Assembly: GCA_026225945.1 (NCBI GenBank)
Contig: JAMJFZ010000818.1
Location: forward strand, 5,540,001-5,604,000
Direction of reading: 5' to 3'
Length of the DNA stretch: 64,000 nt
Source: Cricetomys ansorgei
Lineage: Eukaryota; Chordata; Mammalia; Rodentia; Nesomyidae
The position numbers and the translations under genes were made by a program. Under the pieces are notes generated by a model. That model did no database searches and had not been told where the DNA came from. It was given only the letters and a program-made list of their open reading frames with translations. Position 1 is the stretch's first letter. Every line of letters starts with the position of its first letter. This document shows, in pieces, positions 21,173 through 32,495 of this stretch.

Positions 21173-21615
21173 TTTGAAACTGAGTCCTGGGTGGAGGAGC
21201 AGAACGTTAGCCACCATCACTCTGTACCTCTTGGCATGGAAACACTACTTCAGGGGTCTAAGTATTCTTAGAATGTCCCCCCCAAGGCAGAGCCTCCGAC
21301 CCATGAGGCCGGGCTGAAAAGAAGCCTCCAGTGCCTAGATTCAGCAACAGGTGCCCCTCCCGGGAGAAAGCAGCCAGCCTGGGCCTCCAGTGGAAAGACC
21401 ACACTTAGAGCTGCAGTGGGGTCTCTTACCTGACTGAGCAGAGAGCAGACTTTAGTCAAGTGGATTTTCTCGAATGCATGTTTCTTTATCCATTATTTAT
21501 CTTTAGAATCATTCCAGAAGCTTCTTTTCACTGTTGCCAGCTTCACTACATAGTGAGTCATGGAGTTCCTTCCCACTCACCTACCATCTGGCTAAATGTT
21601 GAAGTCCTCTGATTT
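21173..21615. other. Single-copy sequence
   Basis: No repeats or exon signals recognised. Confidence 0.4.
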
Positions 21616-21806
21616 AGTTTGATTATTTATTTATTTATTTATTTGTTTGTTTGTTTGTTTGTTTGAGATAGGGTTTCACTGTGTATTTCTAGCTGACCTG
21701 GAACTCACTATGAAGACCAGGCTGACTATGGAGATCACAAAGTCACAGAGATCAGCCTGCCTCTGCCTCTGTCATGCTGGGATTAAATATGCTTACACCC
21801 AGCTTG
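21616..21806 (-). repeat. B1 SINE, antisense, with (ATTT)(GTTT) tail
   Basis: Reversed tail (ATTT)n(GTTT)n at 21622-21665, then 'gatagggtttcactgtgtat', 'gacctggaactcactatgaa' and 'tcagcctgcctctgcctctg'. About 20 extra bp lie in the middle, giving two copies of a 'ggagatcacaaag'-like segment. Confidence 0.85.
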
Positions 21807-22465
21807 TCCTCTGATTTGTTAATACTTATTTGTAGTCCAGAGAGTGGAATCCCCTCACCACATCCGTGTCCCAGCCGGCTGCCTGTGGGGCCAGCTCCAG
21901 GCTGAGAGACGCTGCAGAGAGGACAGCAGTGTGGTGGTGGCCAGACTGTGGGTTCATGGCATCCTGCCATGTCCTTGGAGGGCATGCTTCAGGGGGCATC
22001 TCTCTTTAATTTGGGGTGTGGGATACATAGAAAGGGTCACAAACAGGGGAGGAGTCAGTGACCCTGGGAATGCCCATTGGCTAGGACATCCTATGTTGGG
22101 AGTGGCCTTGCCTGTGTACGGAGTTTGAGTCTGTGTCTTCCAGCCTGAGGGGCAGAAAAGCATGTTTGCTTCGTGAAGGTTCATATGTAAATTTAGCTGG
22201 GTTTTGGCCAGGGCTAAAAAGTGATGAGCATCCGAACTCCTACCGCTCCCAGGATGAGATAATCCAGGGTTCAAGGCCAGCTTCAGCTCACTGTTAGCCC
22301 TTGGACAGTCCCACACTTATTTTTCAACTAGTCATTCTACTGACTTTTCTGATTTTGGTCATAACATGAATAGGAAAAATACATAACTTGTTCCATTATA
22401 TATGAACTATATGAAGTGGATGGTATCCATCTTCCTTTACAAAAGTAGCTGTTCTGAGTGGCCTG
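21807..22465. other. Single-copy sequence
   Basis: Nothing recognised. Frames of 94-120 aa overlap on both strands with no domain pattern. Confidence 0.4.
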
Positions 22466-22680
22466 ACCCACTGTATATTAAGTGGAATATATTTATATTC
22501 TTTAATCCTCAGAACTCAGTGAGGCAGCCACGAAGATTTTCTCAGCGTAAGAGGCAAGGCAAACCTTTGCAAGGGAAGCTAAGTGATTTGTCAAGTGACT
22601 GACAGCTAGTACATGGTACATCCAGGATCCAACCCCAATCAGGCTCCAGAGTTTAAATTGTTAATCACCACAACACAAAA
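22466..22680 (+). repeat. MIR SINE
   Basis: 'ctttaatcctcagaactcag', 'gaagctaagtgatttgtcaa', 'cagctagtacatggtacatc' and 'gctccagagtttaaattgtt' follow the MIR order across the conserved core. A fossil shared across mammals. Confidence 0.8.
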
Positions 22681-22794
22681 CACCTCAAATCAACAGTTTA
22701 TCAACCAACATTAGACTTTTCTGGAGGGACGAATCATTTGTAAATTATAATGTATATTTCTTACTCTTCCTCCCTGTTTCTTTGGTATGTGTGC

Positions 22795-23140
22795 TGTGTG
22801 CATGTGATATATGTGCATGCATGTGATGTATGTGCATGCTGTGATGATGTATGTGCATGTTGTGATGATGTATGTGCGTACTGTGATGATATATGTGCGT
22901 GCTGTGATGATGCATGTGCATACTGTGATGATAAATGTGCATGCATGTGATGGTGTATGTGCATGCTGTGATGATGTATGTGCATGCTGTGATGATGTAT
23001 GTGCATGCTGTGATGATGTATGTGAATAATGTTGATGTGTATACACACATGTGATGATGTATGTACATGCTGTGATGATGCATGTGCACACATGTGATAA
23101 TGTATGTGCACACATGTGATGATGCATGTGCATGCATGTG
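22795..23140. repeat. 21-bp minisatellite
   Basis: About 14-16 variants of 'tgtgatgatgtatgtgcatg' plus one base. Because 21 is a multiple of three, several frames stay open for up to 150 codons as short peptide repeats. It lies in the GT-rich tail of the antisense B3 that follows. Confidence 0.95.
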
Positions 23141-23410
23141 TGGGGGAACGAATGCCCATGTGTACATGGAGGCCAGTGGGGGTCCTCAAGTGTCCTGCTC
23201 TATCACTCTCCACTTCATTCTCTTGAGATGGGGTCCCTCACTGAACCTTGAGCTTTGCTGGCAGCCAGCAAGCCCCATCGTCCTCCTGGCTCTGCCCACC
23301 ACAGAGCTGGTATTGCATGCACAGCTGAGCTCATACCTGCCTTTGTATGCACAGGGCTTCATGCTTGTGCAGCCAAGGCCCTTTACCCACTGAGGCATCT
23401 CCCCAGATCT
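23141..23410 (-). repeat. B3-family SINE, antisense
   Basis: 'tacatggaggccagtggggg', 'ccctcactgaaccttgagct', 'ggcagccagcaagccccatc' and 'cccactgaggcatctcccca'. Confidence 0.8.
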
Positions 23411-23610
23411 TACTTTCCCCTTTTCTCCTTTCCAACAGTCCTAGTGCTGTTTATCACAGCAATTATACAGGCTAGAATTCCCAAACAATGTTAAACAGCA
23501 GTGGCACTAGGGGGTGGAAGGTCTCACAGGGAGCTCCTTGGTGATGGCAGATCAGTCATTGATTTTGACAGCAGAAGTGTTGGTAAATCTATGCACACAA
23601 TTGGGCTGCA

Positions 23611-23616
23611 TACACA

Positions 23617-23651
<35 letters not shown>
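23611..23651. repeat. (CA)n microsatellite
   Basis: About 17 clean CA units after a short imperfect start. Confidence 0.9.
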
Positions 23652-23652
<1 letters not shown>

Positions 23653-24215
23653 TCAAGCCAGTGCAAACTGAACAGTTTGTAGCCTAGGCAACTGCCGAGC
23701 ACAAAACATCGGCTTCTTATTCTCCATATTGTAATATAGTTAAACAAGATGCCACCACCAGAAGAGGCAAGGTGAGGGTCCCACAGGCTCCATGCATTGC
23801 TTTCTCAAGGAGAGAGTCCACAGGTCAAAGCAGCTAGTGGCGCCCAATGTGCTCTCTTTATCTATCTGACATGGACGTGACCTTAGTGCTGTCAGACTTC
23901 GCTTCTGATTAACTACTGTTGACATGAGAAATAATTATTGATGGACCTGAATATTCGCACAAATGGTAGGGAAATTGATCTGAGAGACTTGAGGATACAC
24001 TGGGATACCCCCAAGACAATCTGAAAGAATCCTTGAGCTGGATAAGACAGTATTTCAAAACCAAAAAAAACATTTGGTAACACATGGAACCGGCTGCAAA
24101 AATTAGGTTAGATAACATATGAATGTTTACCTCTAAAACGGTAACACTAGAAGCAGACACCATAGCCAGAGGGCATACTTCAACCTGACGTGCAGTGCTA
24201 TATTGCTGTCATTGG
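23652..24215. other. Single-copy sequence, conserved-element candidate
   Basis: Repeat-free, AT-rich in 23900-24140 with motifs such as 'gagaaataattattgatgga'. No exon signals of note. Confidence 0.3.
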
Positions 24216-24393
24216 TTCCCTCCCCTCTCCCTCTTCCCATCCCTTCCCTTCCTATAACTCCCCTCTCTGTCTACTTCCTATCCCTACTCCCTCTCCCCTT
24301 CCTTTACCCTCTTCTTCTTCTTCCTTCCCTCCTTCCCTCCCTCCCTCCCTTCCTCTCTACCTCTCTACCTCCCTTTATTCCCTCTTTCTTCCT
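24216..24393. repeat. Homopyrimidine-rich tract
   Basis: About 180 bp almost wholly C/T on the plus strand, with CCCTCC and CTTC motifs. Confidence 0.85.
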
Positions 24394-24455
24394 AGGCAGA
24401 GAATAACAATATATCCCAGACTGGCCTAGAACTCACAATCTTCCTGCCTTATAAA

Positions 24456-24458
<3 letters not shown>
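24394..24458 (-). repeat. B1-type SINE fragment, antisense
   Basis: 'cagactggcctagaactcac' and 'aatcttcctgccttataaat' are a short reversed B1 piece between two simple repeats. Confidence 0.5.

Positions 24459-24513
<55 letters not shown>
24459..24513. repeat. (CA)n microsatellite
   Basis: About 27 uninterrupted CA units, the longest pure CA run in the window. Confidence 0.95.
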
Positions 24514-24517
<4 letters not shown>

Positions 24518-25298
24518 GATGTACACATGCACTGCTAACCTATTGCTCATTCTGGGCTAACCTGGATGGAGGAACACAGGTCTTGGCATGTCTCTGCTGT
24601 GCATGCAGAGGGGATAATGAATAGCACAAGAGGCAGTTGGAACAGAAGTGCCAATACCAGAGGTAAGGCTGACCACCAGTATGACTGCTGGCCTTTGTTC
24701 AGAGTCCTTGTGAAAAGTATGCTGTCTGAGGCAGGAGGGGGAGGCTGATTTGGGGGTGTCAGGCCTCTGTCTTCCCAGGCTGTTGGCTCACTGAACAAAA
24801 CATGGCTGAAAGATTCAATTCCTGCCTCAGTTCTATGCCATTTGTAGTGACAGGCCCCATGAACTCTGGTGTTCTGGTTAGAGTAGAGTGACTCTGAATG
24901 CAAGTGACAATATGTACCCCTAAAAAGTTTTTACATATGTGTTCTAAGTCTGGAGGAACAGGTTCCCAGTTGAACAGTATCCACTCATGGCACGTAGTGG
25001 CCACCTCCTGGCTGGCTAATCTAGCTTCCAGCTGCTGCACCTTCCTGAAATTGCATCTGGATAGGGCTTTCCCACACCATGTCACTCTGTCTGCCTCTTT
25101 ATAATGCAGTTTCTTATTCGAATAACAGTGACATATGTGGACACAAATTCCTGGAAAGAAAACATGCACAGTTTGACCACAGTTAAAACTTCAGTGATTG
25201 TGGAGAGGTTGGAATGTTGCAGTCCAGGGTCCAGTTACAAATTATCTTGAGTATCCTGGTCCCTTAAGAGACATTTATTACCAATTTCTGTATATGGC
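24514..25298. other. Single-copy sequence
   Basis: No recognised repeat. A weak donor-like 'cagaggtaagg' occurs at 24661 without a convincing acceptor upstream. Confidence 0.4.
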
Positions 25299-25706
25299 TG
25301 TGCTGGATAATGTTATGTCAACTTGATAAGCTAAAGCCATCTGAGAGGAGGGAGCCTCAATTAAGAAAATGCCTCCATAAGACCCAGCTGTAAGGCATTT
25401 TCTTAATTCGTGATTGATGGGGGAGGGTGCAGCCCATTGTGGGTGGTGCTGTCCCTGGGCTGGGGGTCCTGGGTTCTATAAGAAATCAGGCTGAGCAGGT
25501 TATGCGGAGCAAGGCAGTAAGCAGCACCCCTCCATGACCTCTGCATCAGCTCCTGCCTCCAGGTTCCTGCCCTGTTTGAGTTCCTGTCCTGACTTCCTTC
25601 AATGCTGGACTACAATGTGGAAATGTAGCCAAATAAATCTTTTCCTCCCCAACTTGCTTTTTGGTCATGGTGTTCCATCGCAGCAATAGAAACCCCAACT
25701 AAGACA
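25299..25706 (+). mobile_element. Rodent MaLR-like solo LTR, sense
   Basis: A 408-bp unit starting TG and ending CA. It has a TATA-like 'gttctataagaaa' (25473-25485) and a poly(A) signal AATAAA at 25632-25637, and ends 'aaaccccaactaagaca'. It is the best-preserved copy of the family also seen at 5.0, 19.0 and 38.2 kb. No internal retroviral genes lie beside it. Confidence 0.7.
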
Positions 25707-26250
25707 CTGACCTAACATCCATGTGACCATCAGCTAAATCCTTTCAGACCTCTGACTTCCACCAGCCCAAAGGCTAAGAACGCCCCCAGGCAGCATCCAA
25801 AATCTCTGTAGCAGAGATTTCCCTGCCCTGCTGTAACCTGTCTACCTGTGGTTTCCAATGGATATATTTTTTAAGTGCCTTGATTTATGATTTGCTTTGT
25901 TCTGTTACCATACAATCCTCATAAAACTTCTACCATGTTGGAACAAATGACCTGGAATAGCCTAATTTGTGTCCCCAAGCCATGGTTACCCAAATTTGGC
26001 TACAGAGTGAACCATCTCTGTCCCCTTTGAGGTGAGAGTTGAGTCTTCCTGTAGTGTGTACAACTCTCTCATGACATCTTACAGCAAGCGCCCTCAGAGC
26101 CAGCTGTCTTACTTGCTGCTGGTTTATTGTGTGTCGGGCTATTCTGTCCGTTATGCTTACTCTGCTGTAGTAAAATGAGACAGGACAGTGTCACTGCACT
26201 TGAAGAAGCCCCCTATCTTGTCTTCTGTGGGGCTGCTTGTTCTCTCCTTG
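25707..26250 (+). mobile_element. Rodent LTR fragment, same family as 17.8 kb
   Basis: 'ccctgctgtaacctgtctac', 'agtgccttgatttatgattt' and 'ctgtcccctttgaggtgaga' match 17.9-18.15 kb in order. The TATA box and poly(A) signal are eroded. Confidence 0.55.
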
Positions 26251-26256
26251 TGACTA

Positions 26257-26582
26257 AATTAAGGGCTAGGGTGATGGCTCAGTTGCTGAAGTGCTTGTTA
26301 CACAGGCATGAGGATCTGCATTCTATCTGAGAATCCATGTAAAACAGTAGTGTAATATGGGGTACATGCTTGCGACCATAGCACTGTGGACTTGGCCACA
26401 GGAGGCTTTGTGGGGCTCAGTGGCCAACAAGCCTAGTCTGTTTGGTGGCTTCAAGGTAAAAGTGAGAGACTGTTCAAAAAAGCAAGGTGGAGAGTGACTG
26501 AAAGACGCCAAGCGGACCTCTGACTTCCACATGCACACATGTGTAGGCACAGGAGCACACACACTGCCCCCCCATACATACA
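26257..26582 (+). repeat. B3-family SINE
   Basis: 'gggctagggtgatggctcag', 'ggggctcagtggccaacaag' and 'gcggacctctgacttccaca', with a CA-rich tail. Confidence 0.8.
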
Positions 26583-27458
26583 CGGTGAACTCCGCTATAA
26601 GGTGTCTGGCACTGTACATGGAAGGGCACATGTAAAGAGAGGGAAGGGGCCATGCATGGCCAGGAGAATGGTTACATGTACAGTCAGTGCATTGCTGGGC
26701 TCAAAGCCTGGGGCACCTGCTTAGGGTGCCACGGCCTAGGATCATCCCAGCATACACAAATTAAATAAAATAGTTTCACATGAACTATCATAGGAAGAGC
26801 AGTAAACTCTACAGAAACAGCTCACACTTTGGAGCTTTTTCAACCATTTGGAAAAGGAATGAAGACTGAAGAGAAATGCCAGAGCCCAGGAAGGGACTTT
26901 GTGCCTCTCCGGACAGGAAACCAGAGGAAGGCTGCAGCACAGGGAGGGGTGAATGGCAGCCAGGGCCACCAGGAGGGAGTCCCAGCACCACCTCTCAGTG
27001 CCAGCCCATCTCAGTAACAGGGGCGAGGGTCTTCTCTGAGTTCTCTTTAGGGGACACGAGGTCAGGAGGAAGCCTTCTCCAGGGGACCCTGGTGTATTTT
27101 CAGCAGCCAAGACAGGCAGGGAACTCATCTCACGTCTGCTTTCTCTAAATCATTTCAGATGGAATCCATCCATTTACCGAGTTGGACTTTCTCATCTACC
27201 TGCCTTTATGCCACAGACTCTGACAGAGACACACAGGACATTGAGGAAGGAGGAGGAAAGGGAAAAAGGAAGGGGGGCCAGAGGGACAGATGCCTGAATA
27301 CAGCCAGATACATGCACAAAAACAAATTAAAACCATCCCCACACCAGTGTTTTGACTTTTGTACTTCAAGTACTCATTCTGAGATCTAGAGCAACTCATT
27401 ACGCACAGATACGTGCATTTCAGAACCAGCACAAGCTGCAGCCAGGAAAACTCACAGC
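26583..27458. other. Single-copy sequence, 0.9 kb
   Basis: No repeat recognised. Two overlapping frames (128 aa minus, 90 aa plus) look like chance products of GC-richer DNA. Confidence 0.4.
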
Positions 27459-27688
27459 AGCCGGGGAGATGCATCAGCGCTTAAGAGTTTGTAATGCTTA
27501 AACCCAACCTGAGTTTGTTCTCAGCATCCAACTCAGGCAGCTCACGGCTACACATAATTCTAGCTCCAGGGGATCCAAAGTCCTCTTCTGGATCCTGCCA
27601 GCACCTGCACTCACGTGAACGCAGACCCTACTCGGACAAACACACACACGCATAATTAAAAAATAAGAAATAAATCTTATAAAAAGGA
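27459..27688 (+). repeat. B2 SINE
   Basis: 'gccggggagatgcatcagcg', 'cggctacacataattctagc' and 'agtcctcttctggatcctgc', with tail 'aagaaataaatcttataaaa'. Confidence 0.85.
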
Positions 27689-27694
27689 AACCCG

Positions 27695-27980
27695 CGGAGA
27701 CGCTTGGGGGATGGCTTAGTTGTTGCTTTGCCGACATAATGGCCTCAGTCTGATACTCCTGCTTCCCTACAAATAAGCCAGATTTATTGGCTCACACTTG
27801 TCAGCACTGGGGAGGTGAACTCAGGCTGACCCCTGAGTTTTGGCCAGCTAGCCTTGTCTAATTGGTAGTTTCTAGTCAATGAGAGATCTAAACTAAACTA
27901 AAAAGATGAAAAGTATCCGAGCAATGAAAACTTGAAGTTGTCCTCTGGCTTCCACATTTGTGCAAACACAAGAATGCTCT

Positions 27981-27987
<7 letters not shown>
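27695..27987 (+). repeat. B3-family SINE
   Basis: 'gggggatggcttagttgttg', 'ttggccagctagccttgtct' and 'ttgtcctctggcttccacat' in order, running into a CA microsatellite. Confidence 0.75.

Positions 27988-28028
<41 letters not shown>
27988..28028. repeat. (CA)n microsatellite at B3 tail
   Basis: About 20 CA units immediately downstream of a sense B3. Confidence 0.95.
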
Positions 28029-28029
<1 letters not shown>

Positions 28030-28160
28030 CCCTGCATGTGCACAGTGTCAACAAAATAGCTAAGAGAGCTGGATGTCAATATTGATTCTCTCTCTGGTGT
28101 GTGTGTATGTGTGATTTGCTGAAGTCAGTCATTACTTCTTCTTTGGTTTGCACAATACAA

Positions 28161-28297
28161 GCCAATGGTCTCAAATCTGTAAATCCCAAATCCAAAATGC
28201 ATGAGGGACCTGAACTTTTTCAAGCACCAAAATAACATTCAAGCGTTTCAGCTTGTAAAGCATTTTGGATTTTAGATTTTCAGAGTAGGGATGTGCA
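28161..28297. mobile_element. Tigger-like (MER6-type) DNA transposon fragment
   Basis: 'aaatcccaaatccaaaatgc' is mirrored 80 bp later by 'agcattttggattttagatt', around 'acctgaactttttcaagcac'. This arrangement matches the TcMar-Tigger non-autonomous elements of the MER6 type. Old and mammal-wide; no transposase. Confidence 0.6.
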
Positions 28298-28504
28298 GCC
28301 CATTAAATCTATACAGACATTGCAAAAGCCAGACCACTCTGAGATCCAAGATGTGTCCAGCTCCCAGCATTTTAGATGAGGGGTCACCCACCTGCAGTAA
28401 AATCCCAGCAGAGCCCACGAGGGACCCAACCCAGCCCATCACAGCCTCCTTCAGTGCGCCAGTGAGATGTGGAGATGGGCTGAAGGGATCCGAAATGAAG
28501 GGGC
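28298..28504. other. Single-copy sequence
   Basis: No repeats recognised. Confidence 0.35.
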
Positions 28505-28725
28505 TAGGCTCCTAGCTTGAGAGCTTTACGTAATTTACATAAATCTGCATGTCGAGTTAAAAAAGCACAGATCTGCAATATCCAAGTTAATTAGGGCAAA
28601 CTTATTTAATATGAATCCAATATTCAAGAATAACATAGATAAAATACAGAGCCATTTAAATAAACCAATTGTTTTAATCATTTCTTGATTAGGATAGCTA
28701 AAATAAGCTTCACAGACATATGGCA
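28505..28725. other. AT-rich repeat-free block, conserved-element candidate
   Basis: Dense in homeodomain-like ATTA/TAAT motifs ('caagttaattagggcaaac', 'tttaataaac'-type runs) and sharply bounded by GC-rich DNA at 28725. A plausible enhancer-like element; unproven. Confidence 0.3.
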
Positions 28726-29690
28726 GTGCCGGCGGGGTGCTGGTTCCCACACCGCGACTGAGGGGAGCACAGAGAAGGCAGAGCACAGCCCGGAGCTGGG
28801 CTGACATGGCTGCCAACAACAGCACTGTGCCTCAGCCCCAGCAGTGGAGACAGCTGGGGGCTTTCTGAAGCACTGGTTACACCAAAGCCTCAGGCCTCAA
28901 ATACTGCTGTCTTTCTACCTCTTGGTGGTGGAGAGAAGGCCAGCCAGCCTTACGGTCCCTCCTAGCATTTCATTGCAACAGCAATTCGGGGCTGCTTGCT
29001 ACCTGTCACTTGCAGAGCCCATGAGCAGAGACCGGAACTGAACCTTCAGAACTGTACTTTGTTCAGAGAGGCAGCCATGTGAGAGGGCCGGCATGTCTAC
29101 CTACAGCTCATCTCCAGTGATGTCTTATGTGAGGGAGGGGTGGGGACCGGCAGCCAATCATCTCAGAGCTGCCCACCTCCTCAAGAGGTCTGGGTACCTC
29201 CTCCCAGCCCTGGCCCCTTCCTTCACTCTGCATGTGTGAGCTCAAGCACTGCATGAAGTGCTGAGTCTAGTTAGTGCCCGCTCTTACCAACCTTGTCCTT
29301 CTAGGGCACCCAGGCTAGGGGTTAACTCAGAACAGGCCAACCGTTACAGTTAACAGTGCCCGTGTGCCAAGCTGGCGGTAACACAAGTGTGCCGATTCCC
29401 TCCTATGGCATAGCTCCTGGCCATCCCTCCTGTTTCTTATCATTAAGAAGGGACACAGCATATCCCCCCAGTATGGATAACTGTTCAGGTGGACTTTTCA
29501 AAGGGAGGCGGCCTAGGAAGCCAAGTTCTCCACGGTACACAAACCCTTTACTCCATCAGGTCCCAGAGGGCGGCACAAGCATATCCACCACAGAGCAGAC
29601 CCCTCAGCTCCCTCCTGTGCAAAGTGACCCTTCCCTTGCCCACACCAGAATGTGCTGTCAAAGTCTCCTCAAAGGAGGGCTAGAAAGGGT
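28726..29690. other. Single-copy GC-richer sequence
   Basis: Repeat-free. A few CpGs at 28728-28760, not an island. No exon signals noted. Confidence 0.4.
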
Positions 29691-30180
29691 GGATCAAACC
29701 TTTTAAGAATGAGTGCGCCGCACAATCAATAAGAACTGCAGAAAAACCAACATTTTCAAAACTCTGGAAATTAATCAAAGACTTACAACAATCTGAGCTC
29801 TGTTTATTCAAGACAAACATGAGCTCTACTAAGGAACAGCAGATCGCGAGCGATTTGACTTGCCCTACTCCACAGCCCCTTCCCTGGTACAACACGGCCT
29901 ATAAAAACCAACACTCTCGCAACCACAGAAGCTGTGCAAACCAACAGTCCCTAAGTTACTGGCGGGGCCAGGAAGGATTGCTACTCTCTGACCTGTCAAG
30001 AGGCTCCCTGGGAAAGCTACACTCTCGGGCTTGCCTTTATTTGACCCAAATCAGAACTTACTTAGTGCAAAAAGCCCAGCCTGTAGGGATTTTGTTGCAA
30101 ACAATCAGTGACATTGTTCAGCACTGTAGCTGCCCACAGAGCCAGAGCAGTCAGGGCTAACAGCTGTCTGCCCCTGAAGT
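29691..30180. other. Possible old LINE 5' region, unassigned
   Basis: 'ggaaattaatcaaagactta', 'ccctggtacaacacggccta' and 'ggctccctgggaaagctaca' have the feel of a mammalian L1 5' region, but I could not confirm a family. Confidence 0.2.
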
Positions 30181-30223
30181 CTTAAAAGAAAGCCCTAAGA
30201 CTGGCATGTGTAGAGCAGACAGG

Positions 30224-30421
30224 ATTTTTTTGTTTTTTGTTTTGTTTGCTATTTTGGTTGGTTGGTTTTTGGTTTTTGGTTTTCCAAGACAGGGTTTCCT
30301 TTGTGTAACTCTGTGGAGTTCCTCTGTGGAACTCACTTTATAGACCAGACCGGTCTTGATGTCACAGACATCCACCTGCCTCTGCTTGGGAGTAAAGGCG
30401 TGCACAACCACTGCATGGCTG
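30224..30421 (-). repeat. B1 SINE, antisense
   Basis: A long reversed T/G-rich tail, then 'caagacagggtttcctttgt', 'tagaccagaccggtcttgat' and 'agtaaaggcgtgcacaacca'. Confidence 0.85.
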
Positions 30422-30535
30422 AGCAGACAGGTTTTAAAGCCTCTGATATACCCAGACTCTTTAGAACAGTTCACACATGTGAAGGACTGTGGACACACAT
30501 AGAAAAAAACATAAAACCCATGTCTCTGCCCAAGC

Positions 30536-30776
30536 AAGAGCTGGGAGGTGGCTCAGTTGCTGATGTGTTTGCTGTGCCAATGTGAGGACCTCAATACTCA
30601 CATAAAAAGGCTGGGCACCTTGGCATCTCTACAAAGCCAGCACTGGGAGGCAGAGACAGGAGATATATCCGCTCATCAGCCAGTCAGTCTTGCTGAACTT
30701 GTGAGCTGCAAGTTCAGTGGGAGATCTCATCTCATAAAAATAGAGGAAGACAGCCATACTAACGCACACTATACTA
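30536..30776 (+). repeat. B3-family SINE
   Basis: 'gagctgggaggtggctcagt', 'aagccagcactgggaggcag' and 'ttcagtgggagatctcatct', ending at a dinucleotide repeat. Confidence 0.8.
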
Positions 30777-30777
30777 T

Positions 30778-30784
30778 ACACACA

Positions 30785-30817
<33 letters not shown>
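30778..30817. repeat. (AC)n-(GT)n inverted dinucleotide repeat
   Basis: Five AC units switch to about 15 GT units at a central ACGT, giving a palindromic junction at the B3 tail. Confidence 0.9.
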
Positions 30818-30819
<2 letters not shown>

Positions 30820-31023
30820 ACCTCTTCCACAACACAGAGAAGTGGAAGGTTGGAAACTGCCTGCCAGTGCAGCAACACACACTTTGGCACAAAGAGAACC
30901 CCTACCTGAGGTTTGGGGGGTTTCTTGGTCACCTCTGTCCATGTCTCAGGAGACTAAGTTAACTAACCAGGAACTTCAGACACTGAAGGAAGGCAGAATA
31001 TATATTGTGAAGAAATTGTTCAT

Positions 31024-31205
31024 ACGCTGGCAAAATGGCTCAGTGGGTAAAGATGCTTGCCACCAAGGCTGACCACCCGAGTTCCATCTTATGGTCCTAC
31101 ATGGTGGAAAGAGAGAACTGTCTCCTGTAAGTGGACTTTTGTCCATGTCCATGGACACCCACACATGTACACACACAAATCATTAATTCGTTACTAAAAT
31201 GGCAG
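31024..31205 (+). repeat. B2-family SINE
   Basis: 'ctggcaaaatggctcagtgg', 'gtggaaagagagaactgtct' and 'tttgtccatgtccatggaca' match the B2-type variant also present, reversed, at 49.1-49.3 kb. Confidence 0.75.
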
Positions 31206-31860
31206 GGAGTGGTTTAATGAGCAGAAACAACATAAAGGGTATATCCTCAGGAGCATAGGCTATCTGACTTCCAAATCTGCCGCATGCCATTATTAAATAT
31301 CCAGTTTCAACAAGTCTAAATGAGATTAGCAAAAATGAAGGAAGTGTGCCCTGGACCGGGATGAACACAGTTCTGATACACACCCTCCCTATTGAAGTCT
31401 GTATATTGGACTTCCTTGACAAAAACCTTTAAATTAGCTGCCACAAATGTATTTTCAAAGCCAAAAGAAACAATTCCATCACACCTCGAGGCAAGCAGGA
31501 GAACCATGCCTCCCCCAGAAACCAAATGCTAATTGACGAAGCTGAGCAAGGCAGATGCAGCTGTTGGAACTAACTGGGCTAAAGATGAAGACACATGATC
31601 CAAAGTGGGCACTCCCAGAAAGGCTTCGGCACCCACAGAGCACGTCTGACTACAGTCTTGGAGCTCTGGAGAGAAGACAGGACGGCTGTGCTGGACACAA
31701 ATGGGACAGGCCTGCATACGTGTCTGCCGCTCGATTATTTGTGCTCTCTACAGATCAATCATCCAAAAGATACCGTAAGACAGACTCAGTGAAACAGTTT
31801 AGAACACCCAGCTGCATGTTCTTGAGAAGATTCCTGACATAGTTCTCATGCCTTTCCTAA
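31206..31860. other. Single-copy sequence
   Basis: Repeat-free. 31250-31460 is AT-rich with no debris, a weak conserved-element candidate. Confidence 0.35.
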
Positions 31861-31869
31861 GAAAGAGCC

Positions 31870-32105
31870 TCAGACAAAGCAACAGACTTTGTATTTGGTT
31901 CAAGTGACTTGTGTAAGGACACACGGTGATTAAGTTAAAACATGCTTTAGACTTTCCTGGCCACAGAGGGAATACAGGAAACACCTCTAGAGTTCCCACT
32001 GAACTCCCTAATGTCTATTTAATCCCCATGAAGTCACTTGCTTAGACAAGTGACAGATCTGGAGACAAAGCACAAGCCAGAGACTCCCAGGATCTGTCCC
32101 TAGAA
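31870..32105 (+). repeat. Possible MIR fossils
   Basis: 'tgacttgtgtaaggacacac' at 31907 and 'agacaagtgacagatctgga' at 32044 resemble the MIR core in sense. They may be two fragments or one with an insertion. Confidence 0.4.
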
Positions 32106-32494
32106 ATCTGCTCGCTTCCTGGGACTCCAGTGTAACTATCTATTGGGAAAGTTTATTTTTAGTTAAGTTTGAAAATGTTTTATGTACTGTTGGGTAAAGC
32201 GCTAGCCTAGGTCTTGGCTTTCAATATTGTTTGCAGATGTTAGGTTTCTGTGAGGTTGTTTGATTGCTTATGATCTGCACCTGAGGAGCTCTGACTCCAT
32301 AGACACACCTGAGCTCAGAGCTCAGGGTTCCACTGTTGATGAGTACAGCGCTGGCCAGGACGGTGGTTCCCTCTGCTGAGGTCTGGCAGAGTTTGCATCT
32401 TTGAGAATGCCTCCCTGTCCTTTGCTGACCCATCACAGCAGCCTAGTACAACAACTATGCATCAGAATAAACTTGTTGTCTAATTTGACACTCC
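32106..32494. other. Unassigned, possibly LTR
   Basis: 'cagaataaacttgttgtc' at 32463 could be an LTR poly(A) region. The rest is not recognised. Confidence 0.25.
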
Positions 32495-32495
32495 A

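Noticed and set aside
22711..23213. 140-150 aa minus frames rich in His-Ser-Met repeats
   Set aside because: A 21-bp repeat keeps frames open on both strands. The peptide repeat is a by-product, with no start context or flanking coding sequence.
23838..23850. 'tggcgcccaa', resembling a tRNA-Lys primer-binding site
   Set aside because: Only the first eight bases fit, no LTR lies immediately upstream, and no retroviral leader follows.
28726..28770. Possible CpG island/promoter
   Set aside because: Only a handful of CpGs over ~40 bp; no sustained GC or CpG enrichment.
30548..31072. 174-aa plus frame, the longest in the window
   Set aside because: It runs through a B3, a dinucleotide repeat and flanking DNA; no domain and no conservation evidence.
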